Translations under genes and position numbers: made by a program
Notes under the pieces: model-generated
What the model was told of the DNA's origin: nothing
Seen by the model: the letters and a program-made list of their open reading frames with translations, nothing else
The model's database searches: none
DNA from: Neotamlana nanhaiensis
Lineage (GTDB): Bacteria; Bacteroidota; Bacteroidia; Flavobacteriales; Flavobacteriaceae
Assembly: GCF_000943555.1 (NCBI RefSeq)
Contig: NZ_JTDV01000001.1
Span: 248,001-312,000 of the forward strand
DNA: 64,000 nt
Direction: 5' to 3'
Part shown: one piece after another, positions 15,853 through 25,836 of the stretch
How the letters are laid out: every line of letters starts with the position of its first letter
How positions within the stretch are numbered: the first letter of the stretch is position 1

Positions 15853-15895
15853 TTCAAGCGGGCTTTCGGTAGTCGCTCTCTGCGAGTAGCTCCAA
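15853..15895. repeat. imperfect intergenic hairpin
   Basis: GGTAGTCGC and GCGAGTAGC plus neighbours form an imperfect stem around TCTCT between two convergent genes. It may act as a transcription end or be a degraded dispersed repeat. Confidence 0.3.
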
Positions 15896-15909
15896 CAATA
15901 CCTCAATCC

Positions 15910-16500
15910 CTAACGCAACAGTTTGCCAACCTCAATAACATCACCGGGTTGCATATTATTTATTAAAACGGTGCCAATACGTACTCTAACTAGTCGTAAG
16001 GTAGGGAAACCAACAGCCGATGTCATTTTACGCACCTGCCTAAATTTACCTTCGTTTAATGTCACCGATATCCAACTGGTTGGTCCATGTCTTTCATCTC
16101 GAATTTTTTGAGAACGCATTGGTAATTCTGGTGTTTCGTTAAGCTTAAAAGCTTTACATGGTTTGGTTTTATATTTTTTCCCATTAAAACCTATTTCAAC
16201 ACCATTTTTTAGCTGTTTTAAAGCTTCAAGAGTTATGTCACCATCAACTTGAGCATAATATTCTTTCGCTACTTTTTGGCTGTTAATATAATCACTTGTT
16301 TGCCCGTTAGTTGTTAAAAATAATAGGCCTTCCGATTTTTCATCTAAACGTCCAATGGCCATAATTCCTTCAGGGAAATCGTATAATTCACCTAAAAAAT
16401 GTTTCTTTTGCTGCTTAGAATCGTTGCTTTTAAACTGACTTAAAAAACGATATGGTTTGTAAATAATAAAATGCTTATGACTATTACACATAAGCTTCAC
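15910..16500 (-). CDS. rluE: 23S rRNA pseudouridine synthase RluE-like
   Basis: The 196-residue enzyme belongs to the RsuA/RluE group. The catalytic Asp is in GRLDEKSEGLL (about residue 53), followed by VAKEYYAQVDGD and the C-terminal EGKFRQVRKMTSAVGFPTLRLVRVRIG. There is no N-terminal S4 domain, as in RluE. The 5' end overlaps the topB stop by about 17 bases; a second ATG at 16491 shortens the overlap. Confidence 0.87.
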   Translation of the reverse strand: MKLMCNSHKHFIIYKPYRFLSQFKSNDSKQQKKHFLGELYDFPEGIMAIGRLDEKSEGLLFLTTNGQTSDYINSQKVAKEYYAQVDGDITLEALKQLKNGVEIGFNGKKYKTKPCKAFKLNETPELPMRSQKIRDERHGPTSWISVTLNEGKFRQVRKMTSAVGFPTLRLVRVRIGTVLINNMQPGDVIEVGKLLR

Positions 16501-18802
16501 TCAAAATTTTATAAATTAAATCTTTAGTTGGTTTTTCACCATTAATTTTAGCCTTAACGACATCGAAAGTTACTTTAAAATCGCAACCTTCTTTGTAACT
16601 TGAACATCCAAAAGCGGTTTTACCTTTTATCACGGTTCCAGTTTTACACTTTGGGCATATATTAGCATTCGCAATTTCAGTTTTAGTTTCTGTATTTTTT
16701 TTTGTTTCAGTTTGTTTAGGTTCTAACGTTAAATTAAAATTATCGCCAAAACGCAGTAAGCCTTCAGCAGTGCCCGTTTCTGTTTTAAAACCCTTTAAAT
16801 TTACCGTGCTTCCTTTTTGTAGTAATCTAACAAATTGTTTTTCCGATATTTTTTTGTCGTAAACCTTAAAAGGCATTTTAAAATCGCATCCAGATTTATA
16901 TTGTGTACATCCATAAGCCGAATTTCCTTTTAATATGGTTCCCTGCTTACATTTTGGACAAGGTTCTGCCGTAATTCCAGCCTTTTTTACTTTGGCTTCT
17001 TTAGCTTTTCGACTTTTAATAACATTAGCTTGAGAAATATTGGCACGCTTAGTTTCGGTTCGCACTTCATAAACTAAAGCATCAACCATACGCTTCATAT
17101 TTTTTATAAACGCGGCAGCACTGTACTCCCCTTTTTCAATATCTTTTAATTGTTTTTCCCATTGCCCAGTTAATTCCGCAGATTTTAACAATTCATTTTG
17201 AATGGTATCAATTAGTGCAATTCCTGTTACGGTTGGCAAAACCTGCTTTTTATTACGTTTTATATATTGGCGTTTAAACAAGGTTTCAATTATATTCGCT
17301 CTGGTTGATGGTCGTCCAATACCATTTTCTTTCATTAAATCACGCAATTCATCATCATCTACTTGTTTACCTGCAGTTTCCATAGCGCGTAAAAGTGATG
17401 CCTCTGTAAACTGATTTGGTGGTTTGGTTTCTTTCTCTAAAAACGACGGTTCGTGTGGCCCTTTTTCGCCTTTAGTAAATGATGGTAAAATTTTATCATT
17501 TGTTCCACTTAGCGCAGACGAAGTTTCAAAAACAATACGCCAACCTTTACTTAAAATTTCTTTACCTGTGGTTTTAAATAACACTTCGGCAGCATTACCA
17601 ATTACGGTGGTATTCGACACCATACAATCGTCGTAAAAAACCGCTATAAACCGTTTTACAATAATATCATAAACCTGCTGTTGTACTGGATTTAATGATA
17701 TTTGCACACCTGTTGGTATAATGGCATGGTGATCGGTTACTTTTTTATCATTAAAAACCTTACTCGACTTTTTTATTTTTTTACCTAAAAGTGGTTGTGT
17801 TAAAGTTGCATAATTGGTTAAATTTTTAAGTATTGCCGGTACTTTAGGGTAAATATCATTTGGTAAAAATGTGGTATCTACTCTTGGATAAGTTACCACT
17901 TTGCGCTCGTATAATAACTGAACAATCTTTAAAGTTTCATCGGCCGAAAGCCCAAATTTGGTATTACAATACACCTGCAATCCCGTTAAATCGAAAAGTT
18001 TTGGTGCGTATTCCTTTCCCTTTTTTTTGGTAATCGATTCAATGATAAAATCGCTCTCCTTTACTTTTGCAGCTAGAGCCTCACCAGCTTCTTTTTTGGT
18101 AAAACGTCCTTCTTCGTAGCTAAAAAGCGTGTCGCGATAAGTAGTTTGCAATTCCCAATAAGGTTGTGGTTTAAAATTTTCAATTTCTTTAAACCGGTTT
18201 ACAACCATTGCCAAAGTTGGTGTTTGTACACGACCAACGGATAACACTTGCTTATAACCGCCGTGTTTTACGGTGTATAATCTAGTAGCATTCATACCTA
18301 AAAGCCAATCGCCAATAGCTCTAGAAAAACCAGCATAATATAAATTATCGTAATCTGTTGCTGGTTTTAGATTGCTAAACCCTTCTTTAATGGCTTCGGT
18401 AGTAAGCGACGATATCCAAAGCCGTTGTACTTCACCCTTATAATTAGCTTCGTTTAAAACCCAACGCTGAATAAGTTCTCCCTCTTGCCCCGCATCACCG
18501 CAGTTTATTACCACTTCTGCTTTATCAAAAAGTGATTTCACTATTTTAAATTGCTTTTGTATACCTGAATTTGAAACTACTTTAGTCTCAAATCTTTCAG
18601 GAAGCATGGGTAAATTATTTAAATCCCAACTTTTCCAATAGGGCTTGTAATCGTTAGGTTCTTTTAGCGTGCATAAGTGTCCGAAGGTATAAGTAACGGC
18701 ATAACCATTGCCTTCAAAATAACCATCGCGTTTGGTTTTTGCCCCCAAAACCGATGCTATTTCGCGAGCTACACTTGGCTTTTCTGCTATGCAAACTTTC
18801 AC
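16484..18802 (-). CDS. topB: DNA topoisomerase III
   Basis: This type IA topoisomerase decatenates DNA. The 772-residue protein has the TOPRIM domain (KVCIAEKPSVAREIA at the start, GDAGQEGE at about 102-109), the active-site Tyr in TYPRVDTTFLP (about 305), and two C-terminal zinc-finger-like repeats, CPKCKQGTILKG...GC near 610 and CPKCKTGTVIKG...GC near 710. Such chromosomal TopB copies are usual in flavobacteria. The next gene, rluE, overlaps its end. Confidence 0.95.
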   Translation of the reverse strand: MKVCIAEKPSVAREIASVLGAKTKRDGYFEGNGYAVTYTFGHLCTLKEPNDYKPYWKSWDLNNLPMLPERFETKVVSNSGIQKQFKIVKSLFDKAEVVINCGDAGQEGELIQRWVLNEANYKGEVQRLWISSLTTEAIKEGFSNLKPATDYDNLYYAGFSRAIGDWLLGMNATRLYTVKHGGYKQVLSVGRVQTPTLAMVVNRFKEIENFKPQPYWELQTTYRDTLFSYEEGRFTKKEAGEALAAKVKESDFIIESITKKKGKEYAPKLFDLTGLQVYCNTKFGLSADETLKIVQLLYERKVVTYPRVDTTFLPNDIYPKVPAILKNLTNYATLTQPLLGKKIKKSSKVFNDKKVTDHHAIIPTGVQISLNPVQQQVYDIIVKRFIAVFYDDCMVSNTTVIGNAAEVLFKTTGKEILSKGWRIVFETSSALSGTNDKILPSFTKGEKGPHEPSFLEKETKPPNQFTEASLLRAMETAGKQVDDDELRDLMKENGIGRPSTRANIIETLFKRQYIKRNKKQVLPTVTGIALIDTIQNELLKSAELTGQWEKQLKDIEKGEYSAAAFIKNMKRMVDALVYEVRTETKRANISQANVIKSRKAKEAKVKKAGITAEPCPKCKQGTILKGNSAYGCTQYKSGCDFKMPFKVYDKKISEKQFVRLLQKGSTVNLKGFKTETGTAEGLLRFGDNFNLTLEPKQTETKKNTETKTEIANANICPKCKTGTVIKGKTAFGCSSYKEGCDFKVTFDVVKAKINGEKPTKDLIYKILSEAYV

Positions 18803-18894
18803 GTAAAAACAACTTTAAATTAGCGTTGCAAAATAGAAATTTTAATAGGTTTAAAAAAACAGAATTATTAGGAGTTATTAACTAGAAAAATAAA

Positions 18895-18925
18895 AAAAAC
18901 GGGATGCTAAACACATCCCGTTTTT
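18895..18925 (-). terminator. terminator of the araBDA-galM-symporter operon
   Basis: A 12-bp perfect stem (AAAAACGGGATG with CATCCCGTTTTT) and a 7-base loop lie 22 bases after the symporter stop on the minus strand, with a T-run. Confidence 0.88.
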
Positions 18926-18947
18926 ACTTATCTATAATATCTTATTT

Positions 18948-20513
18948 CTAAGCTAAGAAAACGTATAATAAAAGTACACAGGCACATACAGCAAAACCAA
19001 CAGGTTTTAAGTATTTCCATGGTGTAATATCTACTTGTTTTGTGTATTCTTCCTCGAAATCGGTTTCTCTAGGTTTTATTGAGCTTATTAAGAACATAAA
19101 CACAATAGTTAATACAAATAAAATACCCATTAAGTGTAAGAAACTAATATCTGGTTTAATGATGTAAAGCGTCACTAAATAAGTAACTGCACTAAATAAA
19201 ATAGAAATATTAGCGGCTCTACCTGTTACTTTCTTAGAGAAAATACCAACTAAAACAATGGCTAAAATTGGTACACTATGCGTACCGTTTAACTGCTGTA
19301 AGTAGGTGAAAATACCACCTTGAACGCCATATAATAAAGGTGCTATTGCCATAGAGAAAATGGCTAACACGATACCAAAAGTTTTTCCAGCTTTTACTGT
19401 TTGTAATTCAGAAGCATCTTTATTGATGTATTCCTTGTAAAAATCTAACCCAAATAAGGTTACCGAACTGTTTAATGCACTATTAAACGAACTTAAAATC
19501 GCACCAAATAAAACAGCAGCAAAGAAGCCAACAAATGCGGCAGGCAACACTGTTTTTACTAACATTGGATAGGCTTCATCTGGATTATCTAAATTTCCAT
19601 TGAAAATATAAAACGCAATAATACCTGGTAAAGCAACAATTAGCGGCCCTAATATTTTAATAAAAGCAGCTAATAATAACCCTTTTTGTCCTTCTTTTAA
19701 GTTTTTCGCACCTAAAGCACGTTGTATAATCGCTTGATTGGTTCCCCAGTAGTAAAAGTTAACGATAACCATACCTGTAAATAATGTCCAGAATGGTACA
19801 TCGGAATCTGGTCCTCCAATAACGCTAAACTTTTCTGGTAATGCCGTTGTTAAGGTGTTTAAACCTGTTAAAACGTTGCCATCACCAATGTACATTAATC
19901 CGAAAATAGGAATTAAAGATCCACCAATAATTAAACCTACTGCGTTAATTGAATCGGATACAGCCACCGCCTTTAATCCTCCAAAAATCGCATAGATACT
20001 TCCTATGATACCAATAGCCCAAACTGTAACCCATAAGGCCGATTTTGGATCCATGTTAAGCATTTCAGGAATATCAAACATACTATTAATTGCTAATGCA
20101 CCAGAGTACAAAACTGTTGGTAACATTGAAATAGCATAGCCTAATAAAAATAAAATTGAAACTATTGTTTTTGTAGCTTTACCAAAACGTCTTTCTAAAA
20201 ATTGTGGTACCGTTGCAATACCCACTTTTAAATATTTTGGTAACAGTACAAATGCCGTAAACACCATAGCTACCGCGGCAAATACTTCGTATGCTATAAT
20301 TGGTAAACCGTCTCTAAACGATACACCGTTAACACCTATAATTTGTTCTGTTGATAAATTGGTAAGTAATAATGAACCTGCAATTACTGGCCCTGTTAAA
20401 CTACGACCTCCTAAAAAATAGCCATCTGAAGAAGTTTCATCGGTTTTTCTAGTTGATAAATAAGCAATTACAGCTACTAAAAGCGTAAAACCTATAAAAG
20501 AAATTAATCCCAT
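18948..20513 (-). CDS. sodium:solute symporter (SSS/SGLT family), probable L-arabinose importer
   Basis: The 521-residue inner-membrane protein has about 13-14 helices and the SGLT signatures YFLGGRSLTGPVIAGSLLLTN near residue 33 and YYWGTNQAIIQRALGAKN near 255. It would bring a monosaccharide into the cell with sodium. It is the last gene of the araB-araD-araA-galM operon, so L-arabinose is the most likely substrate; that specificity is inferred from context. Confidence 0.9.
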   Translation of the reverse strand: MGLISFIGFTLLVAVIAYLSTRKTDETSSDGYFLGGRSLTGPVIAGSLLLTNLSTEQIIGVNGVSFRDGLPIIAYEVFAAVAMVFTAFVLLPKYLKVGIATVPQFLERRFGKATKTIVSILFLLGYAISMLPTVLYSGALAINSMFDIPEMLNMDPKSALWVTVWAIGIIGSIYAIFGGLKAVAVSDSINAVGLIIGGSLIPIFGLMYIGDGNVLTGLNTLTTALPEKFSVIGGPDSDVPFWTLFTGMVIVNFYYWGTNQAIIQRALGAKNLKEGQKGLLLAAFIKILGPLIVALPGIIAFYIFNGNLDNPDEAYPMLVKTVLPAAFVGFFAAVLFGAILSSFNSALNSSVTLFGLDFYKEYINKDASELQTVKAGKTFGIVLAIFSMAIAPLLYGVQGGIFTYLQQLNGTHSVPILAIVLVGIFSKKVTGRAANISILFSAVTYLVTLYIIKPDISFLHLMGILFVLTIVFMFLISSIKPRETDFEEEYTKQVDITPWKYLKPVGFAVCACVLLLYVFLA

Positions 20514-20551
20514 ATGTTAGTTAATGTTGGTTAATATATTATTCAATAATA

Positions 20552-21745
20552 CTACTTATTTTCCTTTACTGAAAATAAAAACAAAGTTTTCGTTTTATAG
20601 GTCTCACCCGGATTTAAAACTACAGAAGGAAAAGCTTCTTTGTTTGGCGAATCTGGGAAATGTTGTGTTTCTAAACAAAAACCTGTTCTGTGTGCGTAAG
20701 TACCACCATTTGGCATTGGTAACGTCCCATCTAAGAAATTACCTGTATATAATTGAATACCTGGTTCTTCTGAGAAAACTTCCATAAAACGACCTGTAGT
20801 TGCATCGTAAGCAGAAGCTACAAAACGCATACCTGCTTCGGCATCGTTTAATACCCAACAATGGTCGTAACCTTTACCTAAAATAAGTTGTTCGTTTTCT
20901 GCATTAATTTCTTTTGAAATCTTTTTAACCGATGTAAAATCGAAAGGTGTTTCTGCTACTTTCCTAATTTCACCTGTTGGAATTAAAGCACCGTCAACTG
21001 GTAAAAATCCGTCGGCATCAATAACAATGTCATGGTCAACAATTGCTTTGCTAAAATCGCCAGTTAAATTAAAGTAAGCATGTTGTGTTAAGTTAACTAC
21101 AGTTGCTTTATCGGTAGTTGCTTCGTAAGCGACTTCTACCGCATTTTCGCTAGTTAACGTGTACACCACAGTAACGTTTAAATTACCAGGGTAACCTTCT
21201 TCTCCATCTTTACTTAAGTAAGTTAGTTTTAACCCAGGATTGTTTTCGTCTTCAATTGGTGTTACATTCCATACCACGCGATCAAAACCATTTACACCAC
21301 CGTGTAAGTGATTTGGGCCGTCGTTTGTTGCTAACGTATAATCTTCGCCATTTAAGCTAAACTTACCTTTCGCTATTCGGTTGCCAAAACGACCAATTAA
21401 CGCACCAAAGAAAGGATTATCGCCTTCGTAGTCGGCAATATTATCAAACCCTAAAACAACATTTTCAAATGTACCTTGACTATTTGGTACTTTTAACGAC
21501 GTTATTCTTCCGCCGTAAGTTATCACATCCATTTCTACACCATTTTTATTCTTAAGGCTGTATTTTTCAATGGCTGTTCCGTCTTTTAATGTTCCAAAAT
21601 CGGATTTTACGATGCTTGATTTTACTTCTGTCATTGTATCTTGATTTTCTGATGCTTGTTCTTTTTTAGCGTCTTTACATTGTGTATTTAACAGCGTAAA
21701 TGTAACTATAAAAAGTGCAAACAAGGATTTTTTTAGAGTTCTCAT
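20552..21745 (-). CDS. galM: aldose 1-epimerase, lipoprotein
   Basis: The enzyme equilibrates the alpha and beta anomers of aldoses, here probably L-arabinose before uptake. The 397-residue protein has a lipoprotein signal (LLNTQCKDAKK, Cys near 23) and GalM active-site motifs: GRFGNRIAKGKF, PNHLHGG, TQHAYFNLTGD and LETQHFPDSPN with the catalytic Glu. A periplasmic location fits the sodium symporter that follows 38 bases later. Confidence 0.93.
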   Translation of the reverse strand: MRTLKKSLFALFIVTFTLLNTQCKDAKKEQASENQDTMTEVKSSIVKSDFGTLKDGTAIEKYSLKNKNGVEMDVITYGGRITSLKVPNSQGTFENVVLGFDNIADYEGDNPFFGALIGRFGNRIAKGKFSLNGEDYTLATNDGPNHLHGGVNGFDRVVWNVTPIEDENNPGLKLTYLSKDGEEGYPGNLNVTVVYTLTSENAVEVAYEATTDKATVVNLTQHAYFNLTGDFSKAIVDHDIVIDADGFLPVDGALIPTGEIRKVAETPFDFTSVKKISKEINAENEQLILGKGYDHCWVLNDAEAGMRFVASAYDATTGRFMEVFSEEPGIQLYTGNFLDGTLPMPNGGTYAHRTGFCLETQHFPDSPNKEAFPSVVLNPGETYKTKTLFLFSVKENK

Positions 21746-21772
21746 CCTTTCTTATTTAGTTGTTAATAATTA

Positions 21773-23275
21773 TTATTTATGATAAAACATGTGGTATGCT
21801 TCACTTGCTTTTATATCTTGTTTAAAGTTACGAATGGTTGTATCTTCATCAATAACTAAAGCTTCAATACCTGCAATTTCTGCGAAATCTTCCATTTGCT
21901 CAACAGTTAAATTTTCACTGTAACAAGTATGGTGTGCACCACCTCCTAAAATCCAAGCTGTACAAGCGGTTTTAAAATCTGGCAACGGTTTCCACATCAC
22001 TCTAGCCACTGGCAAGTTAGGTAATTCTTCCGTAACTTCTTCACCAACGGTTTTATTAATTAACAGTCTAAAACGGTTACCAAAATCCATTAAAGCCGCT
22101 ACTAAAGAGTCGCCCGCTTTACCGTTAAATACTAAACGTACCGGATCTTCTTTTCCGCCAATTCCTAACGGATGTACCTCGCAAGATGGTTTGTCGGCTG
22201 CTAAAACAGGATCAACTTCTAACATGTGAGATCCTAAAATTCTTGGATTTTCTGGATCTAAATGATAGGTGTAATCTTCCATAAAAGCATTACCACCTTC
22301 TAATCCTGATCCCATAACCTTCATTGCTCTTGTTAAAGCCGCTGTTTTCCAATCGCCTTCTCCAGCAAATCCGTATCCTTTTTGCATTAAACGTTGTACT
22401 GGTAAACCTGGTAATTGTTTCATACCATGAAGATCTTCAAACGTATCAGAGAACCCTTTAAATCCGCCATCCACTAAGAATTTTTCTAAACCTAATTCTA
22501 TTCGTGCTGCTTCAATTAAAGATGCTCTATTTTTTCCGCCTTCAAGTAAAGATTCAGCCATATTATAAGACGCTTCGTATTCTTTTACTAAAGCATCAAT
22601 ATCGGCATCTGAAACTGCATTTATAACTTCAACTAAATCGCCAATAGCATAGGTGTTTACAGAGAAACCAAACTTTGTTTCAGCTTCTACTTTATCGCCA
22701 TCGGTAACAGCAACAAAACGCATATTATCACCAAAACGAGCGAATTTGGCACCTTGCCAATCATCCCAAGCTGCAGCAACACGCGTCCAGTCTCCAATAC
22801 TTTTTTGTACTGAAGCTTCGCTCCAATGCCCAACAACTACTTTTCTGTTTTTACGTAAACGACTTACCATAAACCCAAATTCACGGTCACCATGCGCCGC
22901 TTGGTTAAGGTTCATGAAATCCATATCGATAGTACCCCAAGGAATATCTCTGTTAAATTGCGTGTGTAAATGACACATTGGTTTTTGAAGCGCCGTTAGC
23001 CCACGAATCCACATTTTTGCAGGTGAAAATGTATGCATCCAAGTAATAATACCGATACAGTTTTTTTCTTGGTTTGCTGCGGTTAAAGTTTCAAAGATTT
23101 CGTCTGAAGACTTAACCATTGGCTTAATAACCACGTTTACTGGAATGCCTGCTGAAGCATCTAATGCTTTTGCTATTTCGGCTGAATTTTCTGCAACTTG
23201 CTTTAGTGTTTCTGGTCCGTATAAGTCTTGGCTACCTGTTATAAACCAAACTTCTTTAGTTGAAATATCTATCAT
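21773..23275 (-). CDS. araA: L-arabinose isomerase
   Basis: It converts L-arabinose to L-ribulose, the first catabolic step, in the cytoplasm. The 500-residue length and the motifs [46 protein letters not shown] and [14 protein letters not shown] are those of AraA, with metal-site Glu and His residues in GEGDW, HMLEVDP and the C-terminal HHT. It lies 24 bases after araD in the araB operon. Confidence 0.97.
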   Translation of the reverse strand: MIDISTKEVWFITGSQDLYGPETLKQVAENSAEIAKALDASAGIPVNVVIKPMVKSSDEIFETLTAANQEKNCIGIITWMHTFSPAKMWIRGLTALQKPMCHLHTQFNRDIPWGTIDMDFMNLNQAAHGDREFGFMVSRLRKNRKVVVGHWSEASVQKSIGDWTRVAAAWDDWQGAKFARFGDNMRFVAVTDGDKVEAETKFGFSVNTYAIGDLVEVINAVSDADIDALVKEYEASYNMAESLLEGGKNRASLIEAARIELGLEKFLVDGGFKGFSDTFEDLHGMKQLPGLPVQRLMQKGYGFAGEGDWKTAALTRAMKVMGSGLEGGNAFMEDYTYHLDPENPRILGSHMLEVDPVLAADKPSCEVHPLGIGGKEDPVRLVFNGKAGDSLVAALMDFGNRFRLLINKTVGEEVTEELPNLPVARVMWKPLPDFKTACTAWILGGGAHHTCYSENLTVEQMEDFAEIAGIEALVIDEDTTIRNFKQDIKASEAYHMFYHK

Positions 23276-23299
23276 TTTAATTTCTTGGTTGATTGTTTA

Positions 23300-24001
23300 T
23301 TATTGTCCGTAATAAGCATTTTTACCATGCTTACGTAAGTAATGTTTCTTGATTAATGAATCTTTTAATTTTGGTGCTTCAGGATTAATTTGAAGCGTTA
23401 AATAGGCCATTTCTGCAACCACTTCTAGCACTTTACTGTTGTAAACCGCTTTAGCTGCATTTTTACCCCAGGCAAATGGTCCATGATTTCCTATTAAAAT
23501 CATTTCGACTTCGCTATGCGATAAATTTTTCTCTTTAAAACAGTCTAAAATTTGAATACCTGTATTATGTTCGTAGTTTCCTTCAATTAAATGATCTGCC
23601 ATTGGAGGCGCACAAGGAATATCTGCAGTTAAATGGTCGGCGTGCGTTGTTCCAAAAATTGGCACATCGCGTTGCGCCTGCGCCCAAGCACAAGAAAACT
23701 TAGCATGAGTATGCGCTACACCACCTATATCATCCCAGTTTTTATATAAATATGAATGTGTTTTCGTATCTGATGACGGACGTTTATCGCCTTCAACAAT
23801 ATTATTATCGTAATCTACAATAACAATATCTTCTGGCTTTAAAGTTTCGTAAGGCACGCCACTTGGTTTTATAGCAAAAACCGCATTATCTCTATCTACA
23901 GCGCTTACATTTCCAAAGGTATACACTACAAGACCTAACTCGTTTAATTGCATGTTAGCTTCGTAGCATTCTTCTTTTAACGATTTATATTTGGTACTCA
24001 T
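23300..24001 (-). CDS. araD: L-ribulose-5-phosphate 4-epimerase
   Basis: It converts L-ribulose 5-phosphate to D-xylulose 5-phosphate, which enters the pentose phosphate pathway. The 233-residue class II aldolase-like protein has the zinc His residues in HTHAKFSCAWAQ (about 96-107) and GNHGPFAWG near 171, plus IKPSGVPYE near 44. It starts 1 base after the araB stop. Confidence 0.97.
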   Translation of the reverse strand: MSTKYKSLKEECYEANMQLNELGLVVYTFGNVSAVDRDNAVFAIKPSGVPYETLKPEDIVIVDYDNNIVEGDKRPSSDTKTHSYLYKNWDDIGGVAHTHAKFSCAWAQAQRDVPIFGTTHADHLTADIPCAPPMADHLIEGNYEHNTGIQILDCFKEKNLSHSEVEMILIGNHGPFAWGKNAAKAVYNSKVLEVVAEMAYLTLQINPEAPKLKDSLIKKHYLRKHGKNAYYGQ

Positions 24002-24002
24002 T

Positions 24003-25676
24003 TTATTTTGTTTTTATGGTGTCTTCTATAAAATTAGCTAAGGCTTTATAAGCCTCCATGAATTTAGCATACACTTTAACTTCGGTTGCCTGTGGGAAAT
24101 ATTCCGCTTCAAAATCGCTACCCATTACTTTACTAGCCTCGATAACATCACTGTAAACACCACCTGCAACTGCTGCATAAATGGCCGCTCCTAATGCTGG
24201 TGCTTGATCTGATTCTGCAACTTTAATTGGCATGTTTAATACGTTTGCTAAGGTTTGCATGATAAATGGTGATTTACGTGCCACACCACCAATACCAATA
24301 ACAGTATCAATTTTTACACCTTCGCTTTCAAAACGATCTACAATCATTTTAGAACCAAAACATATCGCGTTTACTAAAGCTTTAAAAATATGAGGTGCTT
24401 TTGTTCCTAGAGAAATACCCGAAATAGCAGCTTTTAACTCTTGGTTAGCATCTGGCGTTCTTCTACCATTTACCCAATCTAAAGCAATTGGCACTGCTTC
24501 TTCTAACGGAATTTGTTCTGCTTGAACCGCTAACGTTCTAATAAAATTAGCTTCAACTTCATCTTTTAATTTGGTTTTTTGTTCTTCCGAAAGGATATCA
24601 GAAGTCATCACTAAATTATCAATTGGCCATGATAATACGTTTTTAAACCACGCTAAAACATCACCAAAAGCCGACTGACCAGCTTCTAAACCAATCATAC
24701 CTGGAATTACCGAGCCATCTACTTGTCCGCAAATACCGTTCACACAATTAGCGCCAATTACCACTTCATCGGCAACCATAATATCACAAGTTGAAGTTCC
24801 CATTACGCGAACTAAAGCGTGCTTATCTACTTTGGCACCAACCGCACCAGAATGCGCATCGAAGGTACCAACGGCAATTACAGTTTTTGTTGTTAAGCCT
24901 AATTTAGTTGCCCATTCTTCATTTAAATTACCAGCAATTTCATCAGATGTGTAAGTTTCACTGTATAAGTTGCCTTTTAATTCAGCTAAATAAGGGTCAA
25001 GCTGCGTTAAAAAGGCTTCATCTGGTAATCCGCCCCAGCTTTCGTGCCACATGGCTTTATGTCCTGCCGCACAACGACTGCGTTTAAAAGTTGCTAAATC
25101 TTGATTATCAACCAACATGTACGTCATGTAATCGCAATGCTCCATCCAAGTGTAAGCCGCTTCTTTTACCGCCTTATCCTCGCGAGCAATGTGTAATATT
25201 TTTGCCCAGAACCATTCCGATGAATAAATTCCGCCTTCATATTTTGTGTAATCTTCACCACCCCAACTTCTTGCCAAATCGTTAATCTCGTTAGCTTCTT
25301 TTACCGCTGTATGATCTTTCCAAAGTACCATTAAAGCGTTAGGATTTTCAGTAAAACCATCAACTAAAGCTAAAGGCACGCCCTCTTTATTTAGAGGAAG
25401 CGGTGATGAACCTGTAGTATCGATACAAATACTTACTACCGATTCTGGAGCCACTTCGCTTTGCGCGATTACCGATTTAATAGTATGCTCTAAACCTTCA
25501 ATGTGATCTAGTGGATGTTGTCTAAACTGATTAATACCAGCATTACAGTATTGTTGTGCTTTCCAACGCGGATACCAAAATACTTCTGAAGCTAATTCTG
25601 CCCCATTTTTTGTATCGATTAGTACCGCTCTTACAGAGTCTGAACCATAATCTAGACCTATTACGTATGTTTTCAT
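24003..25676 (-). CDS. araB: ribulokinase
   Basis: It phosphorylates L-ribulose. The 557-residue FGGY-family kinase has the N-terminal phosphate motif GLDYGSDSVRAVLID (residues 7-21), WMEHCDYMTYMLV near 180, RVMGTSTCDIM near 290 and GIGGVARKSPFIMQTLANV near 455. It is the first gene of the catabolic operon, with a leader of about 107 bases behind an AraR-type operator and promoter. Confidence 0.97.
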   Translation of the reverse strand: MKTYVIGLDYGSDSVRAVLIDTKNGAELASEVFWYPRWKAQQYCNAGINQFRQHPLDHIEGLEHTIKSVIAQSEVAPESVVSICIDTTGSSPLPLNKEGVPLALVDGFTENPNALMVLWKDHTAVKEANEINDLARSWGGEDYTKYEGGIYSSEWFWAKILHIAREDKAVKEAAYTWMEHCDYMTYMLVDNQDLATFKRSRCAAGHKAMWHESWGGLPDEAFLTQLDPYLAELKGNLYSETYTSDEIAGNLNEEWATKLGLTTKTVIAVGTFDAHSGAVGAKVDKHALVRVMGTSTCDIMVADEVVIGANCVNGICGQVDGSVIPGMIGLEAGQSAFGDVLAWFKNVLSWPIDNLVMTSDILSEEQKTKLKDEVEANFIRTLAVQAEQIPLEEAVPIALDWVNGRRTPDANQELKAAISGISLGTKAPHIFKALVNAICFGSKMIVDRFESEGVKIDTVIGIGGVARKSPFIMQTLANVLNMPIKVAESDQAPALGAAIYAAVAGGVYSDVIEASKVMGSDFEAEYFPQATEVKVYAKFMEAYKALANFIEDTIKTK

Positions 25677-25789
25677 GTGTTATTTTGTGTTTTTATGGTC
25701 ACATTCAACCTTTATTACCAACTAAAATGCTCGATATTAGCAAATTTATAGTTAACGTTCTGCTTATATTGATATATTATTAATTTGTA

Positions 25790-25823
25790 CAAATATATAT
25801 TTTAATTTCATATAAGTGTCAAA
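25790..25823 (-). promoter_or_regulatory. promoter of the araB operon
   Basis: The minus strand shows a -33 TTTG at 25820-25823 and a -7 TATATTTG at 25790-25797, 22 bases apart, which fits the Bacteroidota sigma consensus. The -33 box lies inside the palindromic operator at 25810-25836, the classical layout for repression. A second TAAATTTG at 25741-25748 has no -33 partner. Confidence 0.7.
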
Positions 25824-25836
25824 TTTACACTTATAT
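25810..25836. promoter_or_regulatory. palindromic operator, probable AraR (NrtR-type) binding site
   Basis: ATATAAGTGT and ACACTTATAT flank a 7-base centre, CAAATTT; 12 of 13 possible pairs match. A close copy lies at 39638-39662 upstream of the GH operon. Both halves have the same spacing. The regulator is probably the Nudix-type protein at 45701-46390; that link is inferred. The site overlaps the last codons of the GH51 gene upstream. Confidence 0.75.

Noticed and set aside
25741-25748. TAAATTTG as the main araB promoter
   Set aside because: No -33 TTTG lies at a fitting distance, whereas the box at 25790 has one inside the operator.
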